Positions 18,624 to 29,816 of a DNA stretch of 64,000 nt are shown here, in pieces. The translations under genes and the position numbers were made by a program. Origin of the DNA: Pseudanabaena frigida (GTDB lineage Bacteria > Cyanobacteriota > Cyanobacteriia > Pseudanabaenales > Pseudanabaenaceae). The stretch's first letter is position 1. The number at the start of each line of letters is the position of its first letter. Below the pieces are notes generated by a model. The model saw only the letters and a program-made list of their open reading frames with translations. It searched no databases and was not told the DNA's origin. The DNA is taken from the NCBI GenBank assembly GCA_003242085.1, contig QBML01000020.1, positions 1 to 64,000 of the forward strand, written 5' to 3'.

Positions 18624-19058
18624 CTAAATATAGAACATTACATCTGCTTGTTTTTTCTCCTCGCATTTCCTTAAGAGATCCTCAAGTGTATGCTTATGTA
18701 AAATCTCGAAAGATGCTACCTTCGCAGTTTCCCACATATCAATAACTGCTGCTTTTTCAATTGTCAGTAACTCGGAGTTTTTTTGTTCTTGAGTACTTTC
18801 TCCATCTAAAGCAACTACCACATCAGTAAGTTTAATTTGCCAAGGCTCACGAGCGAGGTGATACCCACCTTTCGCACCGCGTTGACTTTTAATGATTCCC
18901 GATCGCCTTAGCATTGCCATTACTTGATCGAGATAGCGAATGGGAATACTTTGACTGATTGCAATTTCACTAACAGAAGTAGGCTTGCCCTGTTTGTGAC
19001 GTACCGCCAACTCAAGCAGAGCAATACAAGCATAATCAACCTTACAAGATAGTTCCAT
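18624..19058 (-). CDS. Rrf2 family transcriptional regulator (CymR-like, no Fe-S Cys triad)
   Basis: 'MELSCKVDYACIALLELAVRHKQGKPTSVSEIAISQSIPIRYLDQVMAMLRRSGIIKSQRGAKGGYHLAR'. Confidence 0.9.
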   Translation of the reverse strand: MELSCKVDYACIALLELAVRHKQGKPTSVSEIAISQSIPIRYLDQVMAMLRRSGIIKSQRGAKGGYHLAREPWQIKLTDVVVALDGESTQEQKNSELLTIEKAAVIDMWETAKVASFEILHKHTLEDLLRKCEEKKQADVMFYI

Positions 19059-19115
19059 ATATTTTGATGTTAAATATAGGATGGGTGGCGCTTGTCCATC
19101 CTTCCTTATCAGTGA

Positions 19116-20087
19116 TTAGTGATTAGTAGAAGCTGATGCAGTTGCAATAAATTCGGCATCCTGAAACAGAGGAGTACTGAGATAGCGTTCGCCAAAACTT
19201 GGCTGCACAATTACAATTAGACGATCGCGATTTTCTTCTCGCTTACCCACAGCGATCGCGGCGGCTAATGCTGCACCTGAGGAAATTCCCGAAAGTAAAC
19301 CTTCTTCGCGAGCAAGGCGACGACCATAGATAATTGCTAGCTCATCAGAAATACCAATAACTTCATCAATCAAATCTTGGCGTAATACTTCAGGTATAAA
19401 TCCTGCACCAATGCCCTGGATTCGGTGAGCTCCAGGCAATCCACCAGAAAGTACAGGGCTATTCAATGGCTCAACGGCGATCGCTTTAAAACTAGGTTTG
19501 CGTTGTTTGATCGCTTCGGCTACGCCCGTAATTGTGCCGCCCGTTCCAACTCCTGAGATCAAAATATCTACTTGTCCATCGGTGTCATTCCAAATCTCCT
19601 CAGCCGTAGTTCTACGATGCACCGCTGGATTAGCTAGATTCTTAAACTGTTGCAACATATAAGCATTTAGCGTTGATGTGGTGATTTCTGCGGCTCTGCG
19701 AATTGCACCCCGCATTCCTTCACTGGCTGGAGTTAACTCCAATTCTGCCCCATAAGCTCTGAGCATGGCACGACGCTCTAAACTCATCGTTTCTGGCATC
19801 GTTAAAATCAAACGATAGCCTTTAGCCGCCGCCACCATTGCCAACGCAATTCCTGTATTACCAGAAGTTGGTTCCACTAAAATCGTCTTAGTAGGAGAAA
19901 TCAAGCCATTATTTTCAGCATCCTCAATCATGGCTAGTCCAATCCGATCCTTCACCGATGAAGATGGATTAAGGCTTTCTAGTTTGACGACAATTTTTGC
20001 TAAAGAACCGTCTCTTTGCGGAATGTTATTGAGAGCAACAAGTGGTGTATTACCAATTAAATGGGTGATATTTTGAGCAACTTTCAT
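19116..20087 (-). CDS. cysK: Cysteine synthase A
   Basis: '[19 protein letters not shown]', '[19 protein letters not shown]', 'GTGGTITG' PLP-binding motifs. Confidence 0.95.
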   Translation of the reverse strand: MKVAQNITHLIGNTPLVALNNIPQRDGSLAKIVVKLESLNPSSSVKDRIGLAMIEDAENNGLISPTKTILVEPTSGNTGIALAMVAAAKGYRLILTMPETMSLERRAMLRAYGAELELTPASEGMRGAIRRAAEITTSTLNAYMLQQFKNLANPAVHRRTTAEEIWNDTDGQVDILISGVGTGGTITGVAEAIKQRKPSFKAIAVEPLNSPVLSGGLPGAHRIQGIGAGFIPEVLRQDLIDEVIGISDELAIIYGRRLAREEGLLSGISSGAALAAAIAVGKREENRDRLIVIVQPSFGERYLSTPLFQDAEFIATASASTNH

Positions 20088-20124
20088 AAGAGACCAAATG
20101 TGTCAGAAATATTTTACAAATAAA

Positions 20125-20156
20125 AAGTACGGTATCTTGGTGGGAATACCGTACTT
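20125..20156. promoter_or_regulatory. 11-bp perfect inverted repeat AAGTACGGTAT-N10-ATACCGTACTT
   Basis: Lies between divergent cysK and Crp-family gene; Crp-type GTAC half sites. Confidence 0.55.
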
Positions 20157-20220
20157 AGTAAGATACAATACTTTTCTGTGCAATACAAATAAAATCTACT
20201 GTTCTCCGATTGGGTATCTG

Positions 20221-20790
20221 ATGATTTATCTCGAAACTGTTACTTCTCGGCTTTGTAAGCGGCGAGATATGCTGCCACGAAGAGCCAACTATATATGGAA
20301 AATTGAGTCTGGTGTAGTGCGATCGCTTACTTGGACTGAAGATGGGCAAATAATTTGTTCGGGGCTTTGGGCTGAGGGTGACGTGATCGGTGGTGAACTG
20401 TCAAATTTACACCCCTACGAGATGGAATGTTTAACCGATGTGCAATTGACTGAGATACCCCGTTCAAACTGGGGTGATTATATTAATGAAATTATTCGCC
20501 ATAACCAAACTAATGAATTTTTATTGAAAATTGCTCACTGCCGATCTAAAGATGATGCGGTAAGGCAGTTATTAGCTTGGTTAACAAATCGGTTTGGTGA
20601 AGACGATCGCAATGGAAAGCTAATTGGTTTACAACTTACCCACCAAGAAATTGCTGAATTAATTGGCTCAACTCGCGTTACGGTGACACGCATTATTAAC
20701 GATCTAGAAAAGATTGGTTTTGTATCTCGTAAAGGTCGCAAGCTGCTGTTTCTATCTGATTTATCTGAGCAATGGCATTATGAGATTTAA
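20221..20790 (+). CDS. Crp/Fnr family transcriptional regulator (CysR-like by context)
   Basis: C-terminal 'LTHQEIAELIGSTRVTVTRIINDLEKIGFVSRKGRKLLF' HTH_Crp; ATG at 20221 more plausible than 20098. Confidence 0.9.
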   Translation: MIYLETVTSRLCKRRDMLPRRANYIWKIESGVVRSLTWTEDGQIICSGLWAEGDVIGGELSNLHPYEMECLTDVQLTEIPRSNWGDYINEIIRHNQTNEFLLKIAHCRSKDDAVRQLLAWLTNRFGEDDRNGKLIGLQLTHQEIAELIGSTRVTVTRIINDLEKIGFVSRKGRKLLFLSDLSEQWHYEI

Positions 20791-20818
20791 AAAAAAGCAT
20801 CCACTAGGATGCTTTTTT
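20791..20818 (+). terminator. Intrinsic terminator of the Crp-family gene
   Basis: AAAAAAGCATCC-ACTA-GGATGCTTTTTT right after the stop codon. Confidence 0.85.
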
Positions 20819-20894
20819 GATTTTAAGAGATGCAGATCATAGCACCGCATCTTATCTGTTTGTTTGTACAAAGCTTTGCGCTCAAACCCAAACC

Positions 20895-20938
20895 AAGAAG
20901 AATTTTGAAAGCTTTGCAAAGCTTTCAAAATTCTTCTT
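20895..20938. repeat. 44-bp perfect palindrome
   Basis: AAGAAGAATTTTGAAAGCTTTG/CAAAGCTTTCAAAATTCTTCTT. Confidence 0.9.
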
Positions 20939-20969
20939 TTGGCTCGTTCGATCGGTAATTGCTGTAACT

Positions 20970-21956
<987 letters not shown>

Positions 21957-22026
21957 GGAATGACTCCTATTTTGTTTTGCGCAAGAATTTAGAGTTAGGA
22001 TCGAGTAGCACTTTGTGCTGATTGTC

Positions 22027-22578
22027 CTAACATTTTGATTTCTGTAATAATTCGATCAGTTTCGAGATACTGTCTGAATCGAAGTGCCCGATTAACTTTT
22101 GAGCAGCAGTTTCTGGCTCTAAAGGAAGATTGATGGAGCGATGTTTTGTTCCTTCTTGACCCATTGCAAGATAAGTAGAAAGGTGATATGAATCTGCTTC
22201 ATTAGTAATCTCTTTTTCCTCTAATTCCTTATAGTAAGCGATCTTTTTGCTAATAACTTCAAGACTATAGTTAAGTTCTTGCTGGCTAGCAGTAACTGAT
22301 TCATAGTGCTCTTCTAATAGCAAACGTCTTTGATAAGCTGAAGTGATTCCTTGTCGGCGGAGTTCCGAAAACTGCTGCATTTGCCGAATAGGCATCTTGG
22401 TTGAACGAAGCTTAGTCAGAAACTTTACACAATCAAGATCGTATTTTGTAAATCTACGATACCCACTATCATTTCGATTAATTGAATCAAGTAGATTCAT
22501 GCGTTCGTAGTAGCGCAATGTATACGTGCTTACGCCTGTGATTTGGGCGGCTTCTTGAATGGTAAATGTCCTTTCCAT
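22027..22578 (-). CDS. MerR family transcriptional regulator
   Basis: '[50 protein letters not shown]'. Confidence 0.93.
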   Translation of the reverse strand: MERTFTIQEAAQITGVSTYTLRYYERMNLLDSINRNDSGYRRFTKYDLDCVKFLTKLRSTKMPIRQMQQFSELRRQGITSAYQRRLLLEEHYESVTASQQELNYSLEVISKKIAYYKELEEKEITNEADSYHLSTYLAMGQEGTKHRSINLPLEPETAAQKLIGHFDSDSISKLIELLQKSKC

Positions 22579-22703
22579 GAAATTAACTCTAAACGTTAGA
22601 GTGCACTCTAAGTCAAGTACTATTTTTAAAATGATGCAAATAAATATTCTCTTGTACTTAGAAAGAAAAAATTAGAAAGAAAGAGGTTGGATTTAATGAA
22701 AAA

Positions 22704-22756
22704 GGCTTCGACTACGCTCAGCCAACGTAGACTGCTGGCTGAGCGTAGTCGAAGCC
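22704..22756. repeat. Palindromic repeat family B copy, 21-bp perfect arms
   Basis: GGCTTCGACTACGCTCAGCCA-N11-TGGCTGAGCGTAGTCGAAGCC. Confidence 0.92.
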
Positions 22757-22802
22757 CTGAATCTCACGAATGATTTAGGACTGCTTATTGAGCTGAATCT
22801 AT

Positions 22803-23138
22803 TTAAATATCCTCGTCGTCCCATTTCTCTTGAGTATATCCAAGTTCGATCGCGGCTGCTTGCTCTTCACTGGAAAGGTCATCCCAAAGTTTTTCTGCCG
22901 ATTCGGGAATATCATCTTCTCCTTCCCAACTAGATTGAGTCCAACCTAGAACTCCCCAGAGTTTTTTATCTTCATTAGATAGATCGTCCCATTCTGGAAA
23001 ATCTACTGCATCATCCCAGTTATCTTCATTCCAACCTAATTGCGTCCACAGCTCTTGTTCGGCAGTAGAAAGATCTGACCAACTCAGTTCACTCCAGAAT
23101 TCATTAGGATCGCCAGTCACTTCACGGATAGTAGTCAT
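22803..23138 (-). CDS. Acidic W-rich triple-repeat protein, unknown function
   Basis: Three ~30-aa repeats 'W..LS..E..LW..LGW....W'; compositionally coherent ORF. Confidence 0.7.
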   Translation of the reverse strand: MTTIREVTGDPNEFWSELSWSDLSTAEQELWTQLGWNEDNWDDAVDFPEWDDLSNEDKKLWGVLGWTQSSWEGEDDIPESAEKLWDDLSSEEQAAAIELGYTQEKWDDEDI

Positions 23139-23262
23139 AAAAATTTGCTCGCAAATTAAAGTTCACCTAGATTTCATCATAGGTTTTGCTAGCTTTGAGA
23201 AGCAACAGCTAAAATTTAACCTTTCAAAAAAAGAGGGTGTGCAAAGCACGTCTTTTATTTAC

Positions 23263-25155
23263 TTAGATGCTTATGTTGCGAATAAGCATTGTCTCAAAGT
23301 CTGTGGCGTTTACAGGTTTTCCAAGGTAATAGCCTTGTCCATAGATGTAGCCCATTTCTATAAGTAAATCCATCTGCTCTTTCGTTTCAATTCCTTCGGC
23401 AATTACAGAAAATCCAAGGGTATGGGAGAGATCGATGATTGTTCGACAAATGCCAATCTTTTTCTCATCATTTCGATGTCTAGGAACTAGGCTCATATCT
23501 ACCTTTACCTCATTAAAGGGGAACTGCAAAAGCTGAGCCAACCCACTTTGTCCAGTTCCAAAATCATCGACTTTCAGTCTAATATCAAGAAGCCTAAGTT
23601 CATCTAATGCGGCTAAATAGTGGTTTAAGTCGCTATAAATGCCCCTTTCAGTAACTTCTACGCCAACGCATTGAGACTCAATATTTTCACGTCCAACAAG
23701 TTTGATTAGATTTGATAGGAACTCACCATCTTCTAACTCGACTGGTGAAATGTTTACAGCAACTGCCAATGAGGATTTTATTTGCCTCCATTCAGCTAAT
23801 TGGGCGATCGCATTTCTGACCACCCAGTTGCTTAGCCTATAAATACTTCCATTATTTTCGGCGATGGGAATAAATCTAGCAGGGGACACAAAACCAATAG
23901 CGGGGGACTGCCACCTTAGAAGTGCTTCAGCACTTACTATCTCACCTGTAAGCAGATTTACTATAGGCTGATAGGCAAGCCATAGCTCGCCTTCGATATT
24001 GCCTTTTAATCCCACTTCAATTTGTGAAGTAGCTGCTTCAATTTCTGAGAGCTTATCATCCCACACAACAATCCTGTCGATAGGTAAGTCAGATTTTTTA
24101 TTGGTCTTTGCTTTTCGGCTAGCGGTCTCCGCAGCTTGCATTAATTTAGCAAGATCGCTACAACCATCAAAAACTTTAATCTCGCCATAAGCAACGCCAA
24201 TAGAAGCACTAATATTTGCTTTCTCACTATCAATGTGAATTCCTTGAATTTTAGCTAATATCGTTTTTGCTACTTCCTCAACCTCAGTATATTCAAATAG
24301 GAATACAAATTCATCCCCACCTTCTCTAATTGCAATCCCATTATTTTCTATAGCAATCTTTTTTAACTCGCGACCAACATCAACCAAAACCCTATCGCCA
24401 ATGGCATGACCTCTTGTATCATTTATCTGTTTAAATTTATCTAAATCTAAATAGATACAACTTTTCCACTTCCCCTCAGTTGGCTCTGACTCAAGGATAC
24501 GGCGACTATACATATTTGTAAGATAGTCTTTTACTGATGCTTCCTTGACCCCTGATATATCAATAAAATTCATATATAGAAGTCCGTCTGGTAGTGGCGC
24601 ACAGAGGTTTAGAAACCAAGATGTAATGCTATCCCCCCGATACATGAACTCTAGCTCTGTTGGCTCTTTAATCTCTAGGTATAAGTCAATTAACGGCTTT
24701 TTATATGGATAGGAAATCTCTTTGTGGTGAGGTAGTGATTCGGTCAATAACTTCCCTTCAACTAGTTGATTGTTTGACAGTTCAACAGCTTTAGGATTGA
24801 CTTTTAAGATCAATAGATCGTTCCCCTCAGGTATATGTTGAAATATAGCTTTTCCAGATAATGCTTGATCGAACGCGGTATCAAATAGTTCTGAGGTTTG
24901 TGAAATCAATAGAATTTTTTTCTGATTTGCAGCAAGTGCAAATACCGTAAGCCAACTAACGATCGCGGTTACGCCATGCCAAAGAGTATGCAATCCAAAG
25001 AAATCAAGTAGATGTCCAATGCCACAACAGATTATAAAAAGAGAAATTAGTACCGCAATATATTGCGCTTCCTTTTTAATTACTCCTAATAATGGCAACA
25101 ATAAAAATGGGATCACAAAATAAGATATAGCGATCGCTAAATCAAGGTATCGCAT
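23263..25155 (-). CDS. GGDEF/EAL bifunctional c-di-GMP protein with N-terminal membrane region
   Basis: 'REGGDEFVFLFE' and 'LAYQPIVNLLTGEIVSAEALLRW...VDDFGTGQSGL...AEGIET'. Confidence 0.95.
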   Translation of the reverse strand: MRYLDLAIAISYFVIPFLLLPLLGVIKKEAQYIAVLISLFIICCGIGHLLDFFGLHTLWHGVTAIVSWLTVFALAANQKKILLISQTSELFDTAFDQALSGKAIFQHIPEGNDLLILKVNPKAVELSNNQLVEGKLLTESLPHHKEISYPYKKPLIDLYLEIKEPTELEFMYRGDSITSWFLNLCAPLPDGLLYMNFIDISGVKEASVKDYLTNMYSRRILESEPTEGKWKSCIYLDLDKFKQINDTRGHAIGDRVLVDVGRELKKIAIENNGIAIREGGDEFVFLFEYTEVEEVAKTILAKIQGIHIDSEKANISASIGVAYGEIKVFDGCSDLAKLMQAAETASRKAKTNKKSDLPIDRIVVWDDKLSEIEAATSQIEVGLKGNIEGELWLAYQPIVNLLTGEIVSAEALLRWQSPAIGFVSPARFIPIAENNGSIYRLSNWVVRNAIAQLAEWRQIKSSLAVAVNISPVELEDGEFLSNLIKLVGRENIESQCVGVEVTERGIYSDLNHYLAALDELRLLDIRLKVDDFGTGQSGLAQLLQFPFNEVKVDMSLVPRHRNDEKKIGICRTIIDLSHTLGFSVIAEGIETKEQMDLLIEMGYIYGQGYYLGKPVNATDFETMLIRNISI

Positions 25156-25173
25156 AAGCTGAGGTTTGTTTTA

Positions 25174-25227
25174 TTAGTATGCTAAAAGTCCCCATTGCTA
25201 AAGCTATAGGGGCTTTTAACATACTAA
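25174..25227. terminator. Imperfect hairpin between convergent/adjacent minus-strand genes
   Basis: TTAGTATG-C-TAAAAGTCCC ... GGGGCTTTTA-A-CATACTAA. Confidence 0.5.
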
Positions 25228-25244
25228 TGCATCAGCCTAATGTA

Positions 25245-26168
25245 TCAGCGAGAAGATTTTAATTGCTTGCCTAAGCTGCGGTAATAGATTGTGCCGACGA
25301 TCGCAAAAAATAGGATATAGGCGATCGCCTGTACTAAATAAAGCTTATCGGTATAGCCAAATAGCGAACTAAAAATTATACCTGGAAATTTTTCGGCGGG
25401 TAATACTTTGCTTGTATTCCAGACCATATTGCCAAGGACGCAGGAATGCTCGCGGGCAAAATGCTCGTAGTAAAAACAAATAGCTTCGGACTTACGATCG
25501 CTTTGAGACAAAATCCGTAGAGCCGTATCAAAATGTCCGAGGGCAGAAATTACCAAGCCTGAAACAATGGCTAGCAGCATAAAGCCCATAATTTTGAAGA
25601 AAGCACGGATATTAATTTGGATGCCAAATTTAAATAGGGCAATGGCGATCGCGGTTGCAGCTGCAATACCACTTACAGCTCCGAGAGCTGGCATAAATCC
25701 TTCTTGAAACTTAGCGGAAATAAATAAAACAACTTCAAACCCTTCCCGTAAAATCGCAACCAGAATCAGTCCAAAAATTCCTAATCCTGCTTTTTGTCCT
25801 TTACCTAAAACATTATGTAACGAGCCTTCGATTTCTCCCTTCAAGGCACGACTTTGTTTGGTCATCCAGATCAACATCCAAGTCAACATGGCGATCGCTG
25901 CAACGCTAAACACGCCCTCAAGCAACGGCTCGAATACTGCCGATAACTCTGGGTTACTAGTACCAACGCTCTGCATGAACCAATTGAATAAAATGCCAAC
26001 GATCGCACTAATTACCAAACCCGTGCCAATCCCTGCAAATACCCATCGATTAAGATGCGATCGCTTAGCGCGTTTGAGATACGCCATGACGATGCCAATT
26101 ACTAAGGCAGCTTCGACTCCTTCGCGCAGAGTAATGACAAAAGTTGGAAGAGTTAAACTGAAGTCCAT
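25245..26168 (-). CDS. FTR1 family iron permease
   Basis: 'LREGVEAALVIGIVMAYL' and 'ILREGFEVVLFI' (REGxE motifs). Confidence 0.93.
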   Translation of the reverse strand: MDFSLTLPTFVITLREGVEAALVIGIVMAYLKRAKRSHLNRWVFAGIGTGLVISAIVGILFNWFMQSVGTSNPELSAVFEPLLEGVFSVAAIAMLTWMLIWMTKQSRALKGEIEGSLHNVLGKGQKAGLGIFGLILVAILREGFEVVLFISAKFQEGFMPALGAVSGIAAATAIAIALFKFGIQINIRAFFKIMGFMLLAIVSGLVISALGHFDTALRILSQSDRKSEAICFYYEHFAREHSCVLGNMVWNTSKVLPAEKFPGIIFSSLFGYTDKLYLVQAIAYILFFAIVGTIYYRSLGKQLKSSR

Positions 26169-26290
26169 AAAGTTTTTAAAAAGTTTTCAAATAAGAATCT
26201 ATGCTGTTAAATCCTAGATATCCCTCTAGTTCCCCTTAATAAAGGGGATGATTTAATTCTTCCCACTTTTTAAGTTGGATTGAGGCAAAT

Positions 26291-27373
26291 CTAAGATTTT
26301 GTATAAACTTTGGCGGCGGATTGTTCGTTGCCTTTAATCAACTCTGACATATCAGCAACGGACAGGACAGGTTGCTCTGGGGCGATCGCACTAGGATAAG
26401 CGGTCTTGAGTTTTTCTAAACTTGCCGTAAATTGTTTATGAGCATCTGGATGTTCCTTTTCCATAACTAGCGCAATATTCTTATACAACTGCTCTACATA
26501 AATAGTGAATCCGCGTGAATCTTGATATTCAATGATTTCTTTAATCTTGTTGTTGGCGATCGCCGCTCGATATTCTGTACCTGCCGTATCGAGGATGGTA
26601 TTAATCACTTGCAGCGTAAACTTCGGCGATTGGCGTTGAGTTTCAGGAATTGCCGAGATTGCCATATCGATACTGGCGATCGCTTCATTATATTTCGCAG
26701 CAATCGTGGGATCGTTGGGCTTCGACTTAACCAACTGCTGTAAATCCATCAACACTTGCTTAAATTCTTTGACGTTACGCTCCTTGAGCTGACCTTCTAC
26801 ATCAGCGTAGATTTCTTCAACAGGATGTTCAATGTGAGGGAGCGCTTGATCGGGTTTCTGAAGATCGAGCAATTCTTTAGCCACAATCATGTGTCCTTTC
26901 ATCAGACCTAACTTAGTTAAGTAGTCAACGTCTTTCGCTTCGCCTGTTAGCACAACAGTTTCTGTGCCAACCATATCTTTGATTTGGTCAAACTGTTCAG
27001 CAGTTACTACTTTTTTCGTAACTAAATCCTCAGCTTTGACATAGGGACGAGCCGCTTGAATTTTGTTAGATAAACCTGCTATTCCTAACTTTGCTTCAAC
27101 TTTATCTAAATCCGATAAAATTGCTTCGTTAATATTAATTTTGGATTTACTATGACCAGCCATCATTGAGTCTTTTTGAGTCTCGGTTTTGGACTTAGAG
27201 CTAGACTCAGTAGTCGCAGGATTAGAGTTAGGAGGGTTTGAGACTTTTACCTCACTGGTACAGGCTGAGATAGCGATCGCGCCAACCAATGAGAGCGTGA
27301 ATAGCATTAAAAATGCTTTGGTTTTGACTAGATTTTTAAAAGTCTTACTGATGAAAGAGATAATTGCGAGCAT
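26291..27373 (-). CDS. Lipoprotein with ComEA-like helix-hairpin-helix and helical domain
   Basis: Lipobox 'AIAISAC'; 'ININEAILSDLDKVEAKLGIAGLSNKIQAARPY'. Confidence 0.75.
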   Translation of the reverse strand: MLAIISFISKTFKNLVKTKAFLMLFTLSLVGAIAISACTSEVKVSNPPNSNPATTESSSKSKTETQKDSMMAGHSKSKININEAILSDLDKVEAKLGIAGLSNKIQAARPYVKAEDLVTKKVVTAEQFDQIKDMVGTETVVLTGEAKDVDYLTKLGLMKGHMIVAKELLDLQKPDQALPHIEHPVEEIYADVEGQLKERNVKEFKQVLMDLQQLVKSKPNDPTIAAKYNEAIASIDMAISAIPETQRQSPKFTLQVINTILDTAGTEYRAAIANNKIKEIIEYQDSRGFTIYVEQLYKNIALVMEKEHPDAHKQFTASLEKLKTAYPSAIAPEQPVLSVADMSELIKGNEQSAAKVYTKS

Positions 27374-27530
27374 GAATATAAATCAAGAAAATATAAATGG
27401 GTAATGCAAGTAATTTGCAATAACTGATTTAAGCATATTGGAACGTAAACTTGCAAATAATTATCAATAAAAATTCAAGTATCTGCAAGGTTGATTTGGC
27501 AAGGGTTTTAATCCCCCTTGCTCTTAGTGA

Positions 27531-28544
27531 CTAACTCGCAACTACATCAAACAATCCCATACAACCAGCTTCCGCGATTACATCTTGGTGCGGATGGAAC
27601 ATGTACTTACCTGTAAATCGATAGGTCAACTCCAAAATATGACGTTCGGCTGTTCCCATCGTAATTACATCCGTTTCTTCGCTAGGGGTCATGGTGCGTC
27701 CCGTGCGGTAAACCTGAAACATATTGGCATGGACGTGAAATGTAGCCACAGGGTCAAACTCAATCATATTAAGGACATATAAACGCAATAACTGATTTTG
27801 CTGCACTGCGATCGGCTGCTGCATATAGAAATGTGGTAATCCGTTAAAGGCATACATATCATTACGCCCATCGCCATCTATGTCGTATCCCGCCATGATT
27901 AACACCATCTCATCCGCAGGAGGTCTGGGAGTAGGTGGGTCAATAATAAACATCCCGTATAAACCTTTGCCAATGTGCCGCGCCACAGGTGCAACATGGC
28001 AATGATATAAATGCACACCGTAGGGCATTGCATCGAATTCATAAATAGTCGCGGCTCCATTGCGAATTGGATTGACTCCATCCATCGCCGAGGGATGTTC
28101 GCCATGAAAGTGCAGCGAGTGTGAATGTCCCCCTTGATTAGCAAAGGCAATCCTAATGCGATCGCCTTCATTGGCTCTCAACGTCGGGCCTGGCACGCGA
28201 TCGTTTACATTCCAAGTAATGAAATCCGTAGAAGCATTTAACTTAACTGTTTTACTTTTTGCAGTTAGTTCAAACTCTCGCACCGTCCGTCCATTTTCTT
28301 GAGTAACTTTGCCATAGTCAAATTCTCGTAAAGCCGCGGTCGGATCGAGCCCACTAATTTTGATTCTGTCCTTCGATGCCTCACTAAGATTTATTGGCGG
28401 AATCACAATCTTTTTTGGAGTGTCGCTTGCTGATTTATTTGAAGCTATGGGACTACAAGCGATCGCGCCCCCAAGCAGTCCCAGTCCACCAATTCCCCAC
28501 TCCAGTATTTTTCTACGCTGCCGATCCATTAACTCTACTTGCAA
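27531..28544 (-). CDS. Multicopper oxidase (two-domain type) lipoprotein
   Basis: 'HSLHFHGEHP', 'YHCHVAPVARHIGKGLYGMFII', 'FHVHANMF', 'YMFHPHQD'; lipobox 'LLGGAIAC'. Confidence 0.9.
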   Translation of the reverse strand: MQVELMDRQRRKILEWGIGGLGLLGGAIACSPIASNKSASDTPKKIVIPPINLSEASKDRIKISGLDPTAALREFDYGKVTQENGRTVREFELTAKSKTVKLNASTDFITWNVNDRVPGPTLRANEGDRIRIAFANQGGHSHSLHFHGEHPSAMDGVNPIRNGAATIYEFDAMPYGVHLYHCHVAPVARHIGKGLYGMFIIDPPTPRPPADEMVLIMAGYDIDGDGRNDMYAFNGLPHFYMQQPIAVQQNQLLRLYVLNMIEFDPVATFHVHANMFQVYRTGRTMTPSEETDVITMGTAERHILELTYRFTGKYMFHPHQDVIAEAGCMGLFDVVAS

Positions 28545-28617
28545 ATAGTTCCTATTTATCTTAACGAATTTCTTGCAGCTTTGGATATGGCAGATCTATC
28601 GTTTATTTAGCTAGAAA

Positions 28618-28645
28618 GCAAGGATTTGCGATCGCAAATCCTTGC
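28618..28645. repeat. 28-bp perfect palindrome centred on a HIP1 octamer
   Basis: GCAAGGATTTGCGATCGCAAATCCTTGC. Confidence 0.85.
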
Positions 28646-28995
28646 CTAAAGTTGAGACTTCAAGTCTTATAAATAGTCCTATAAATAGACTCTCTATCTC
28701 ATTTAGATACTAAATAGAAGTCAAAAAAATGGGAATCCCATTGTAATATTTGACTGAATGAATAAATATTAAGCAATAGCACAACATTGCAAGCAGATAT
28801 AAGCTTACGAATTTACCTAGAATCCTTGTCGTGTAATATAGCTTGCGATAATGGTTATTTACGCAAGCTAAGCATACTGATTAGATTTAGTAAGCTAAAA
28901 ACATTTAACCCACAATATCAAAGTTTTATACGGTTAGGCTTTGATACTATGGGTTAATTTTTGATAGACAATTTAAGTTAGATACTCAAATAAAT

Positions 28996-29751
28996 CTAAT
29001 TAGCTGGGGGCGTTTTCTCTAAACTGGCTTGTCCAGGAGTAAGTTTATCGATAATCGCTTGAGTAGGTAGAGGCGACTTAAAGCCTCGTAACAACGAACT
29101 TTTTGCAGAAGTATCTTTCCATTCATCCAGATTTAGGCGGCGGACTACTGGCGGAGTTGGAGAATTGGGTTTAACAATAATTTCTTCGCCTGTTAATAAA
29201 GTAATCTCCTTTGACTGATTTGCTAGTTTTACAACTACAGTTCCTTCCCAAGAAAAAAATCTAATACCTTGATTAATATCCTTGGGGATTTCTACAAAGG
29301 CAGTTGTCCCACGAATTGCGGCTGTGGCATAGGATGTAGAAATTTCTGTTGGTACTTTTAGACCAGGATTAACCCAAGTAATCATTTTTCCTGATGTTAG
29401 GTTAAGACGATTATTGGGCTGAATCTGTAACTCGGCATCACCAGCAATCCGAAAGCCTACCCCATTGTTAAATTCAACTTGAGTCTTGCCTTTTCCTTGA
29501 GTGCGGATCGTGTCTGCCAAATACAGTCCCATACCAACTTTGGCATCAGTTTCCTTTTCCTTTGAGGTAGCTTTTTGCTTAGACTGAACGAATACAGGCT
29601 TTTCTTCGATTAATGATACCTTTGCGATCGCTTGTTCTTTTACTGCCGTAGGTGTAGAGCTAGTTACTGGAGACGGAGGCGCAGAATTTGGTTGTGATTC
29701 GCAGCCAAATATGAAGAGAGTAACAGCAACCATTAATAGAGAACTTTTCAT
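28996..29751 (-). CDS. FecR-domain lipoprotein
   Basis: 'GMGLYLADTIRTQGKGKTQVEFNNGVGFRIAGDAELQI...TSYATAAIRGTTAFVE'; lipobox 'FIFGC'. Confidence 0.8.
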   Translation of the reverse strand: MKSSLLMVAVTLFIFGCESQPNSAPPSPVTSSTPTAVKEQAIAKVSLIEEKPVFVQSKQKATSKEKETDAKVGMGLYLADTIRTQGKGKTQVEFNNGVGFRIAGDAELQIQPNNRLNLTSGKMITWVNPGLKVPTEISTSYATAAIRGTTAFVEIPKDINQGIRFFSWEGTVVVKLANQSKEITLLTGEEIIVKPNSPTPPVVRRLNLDEWKDTSAKSSLLRGFKSPLPTQAIIDKLTPGQASLEKTPPAN

Positions 29752-29816
29752 TAGGGTATCTCAACGAAAGTCTGGACTGAAATTTAGATAAATGTTTGCA
29801 TAGTCGTCCCCATCAA

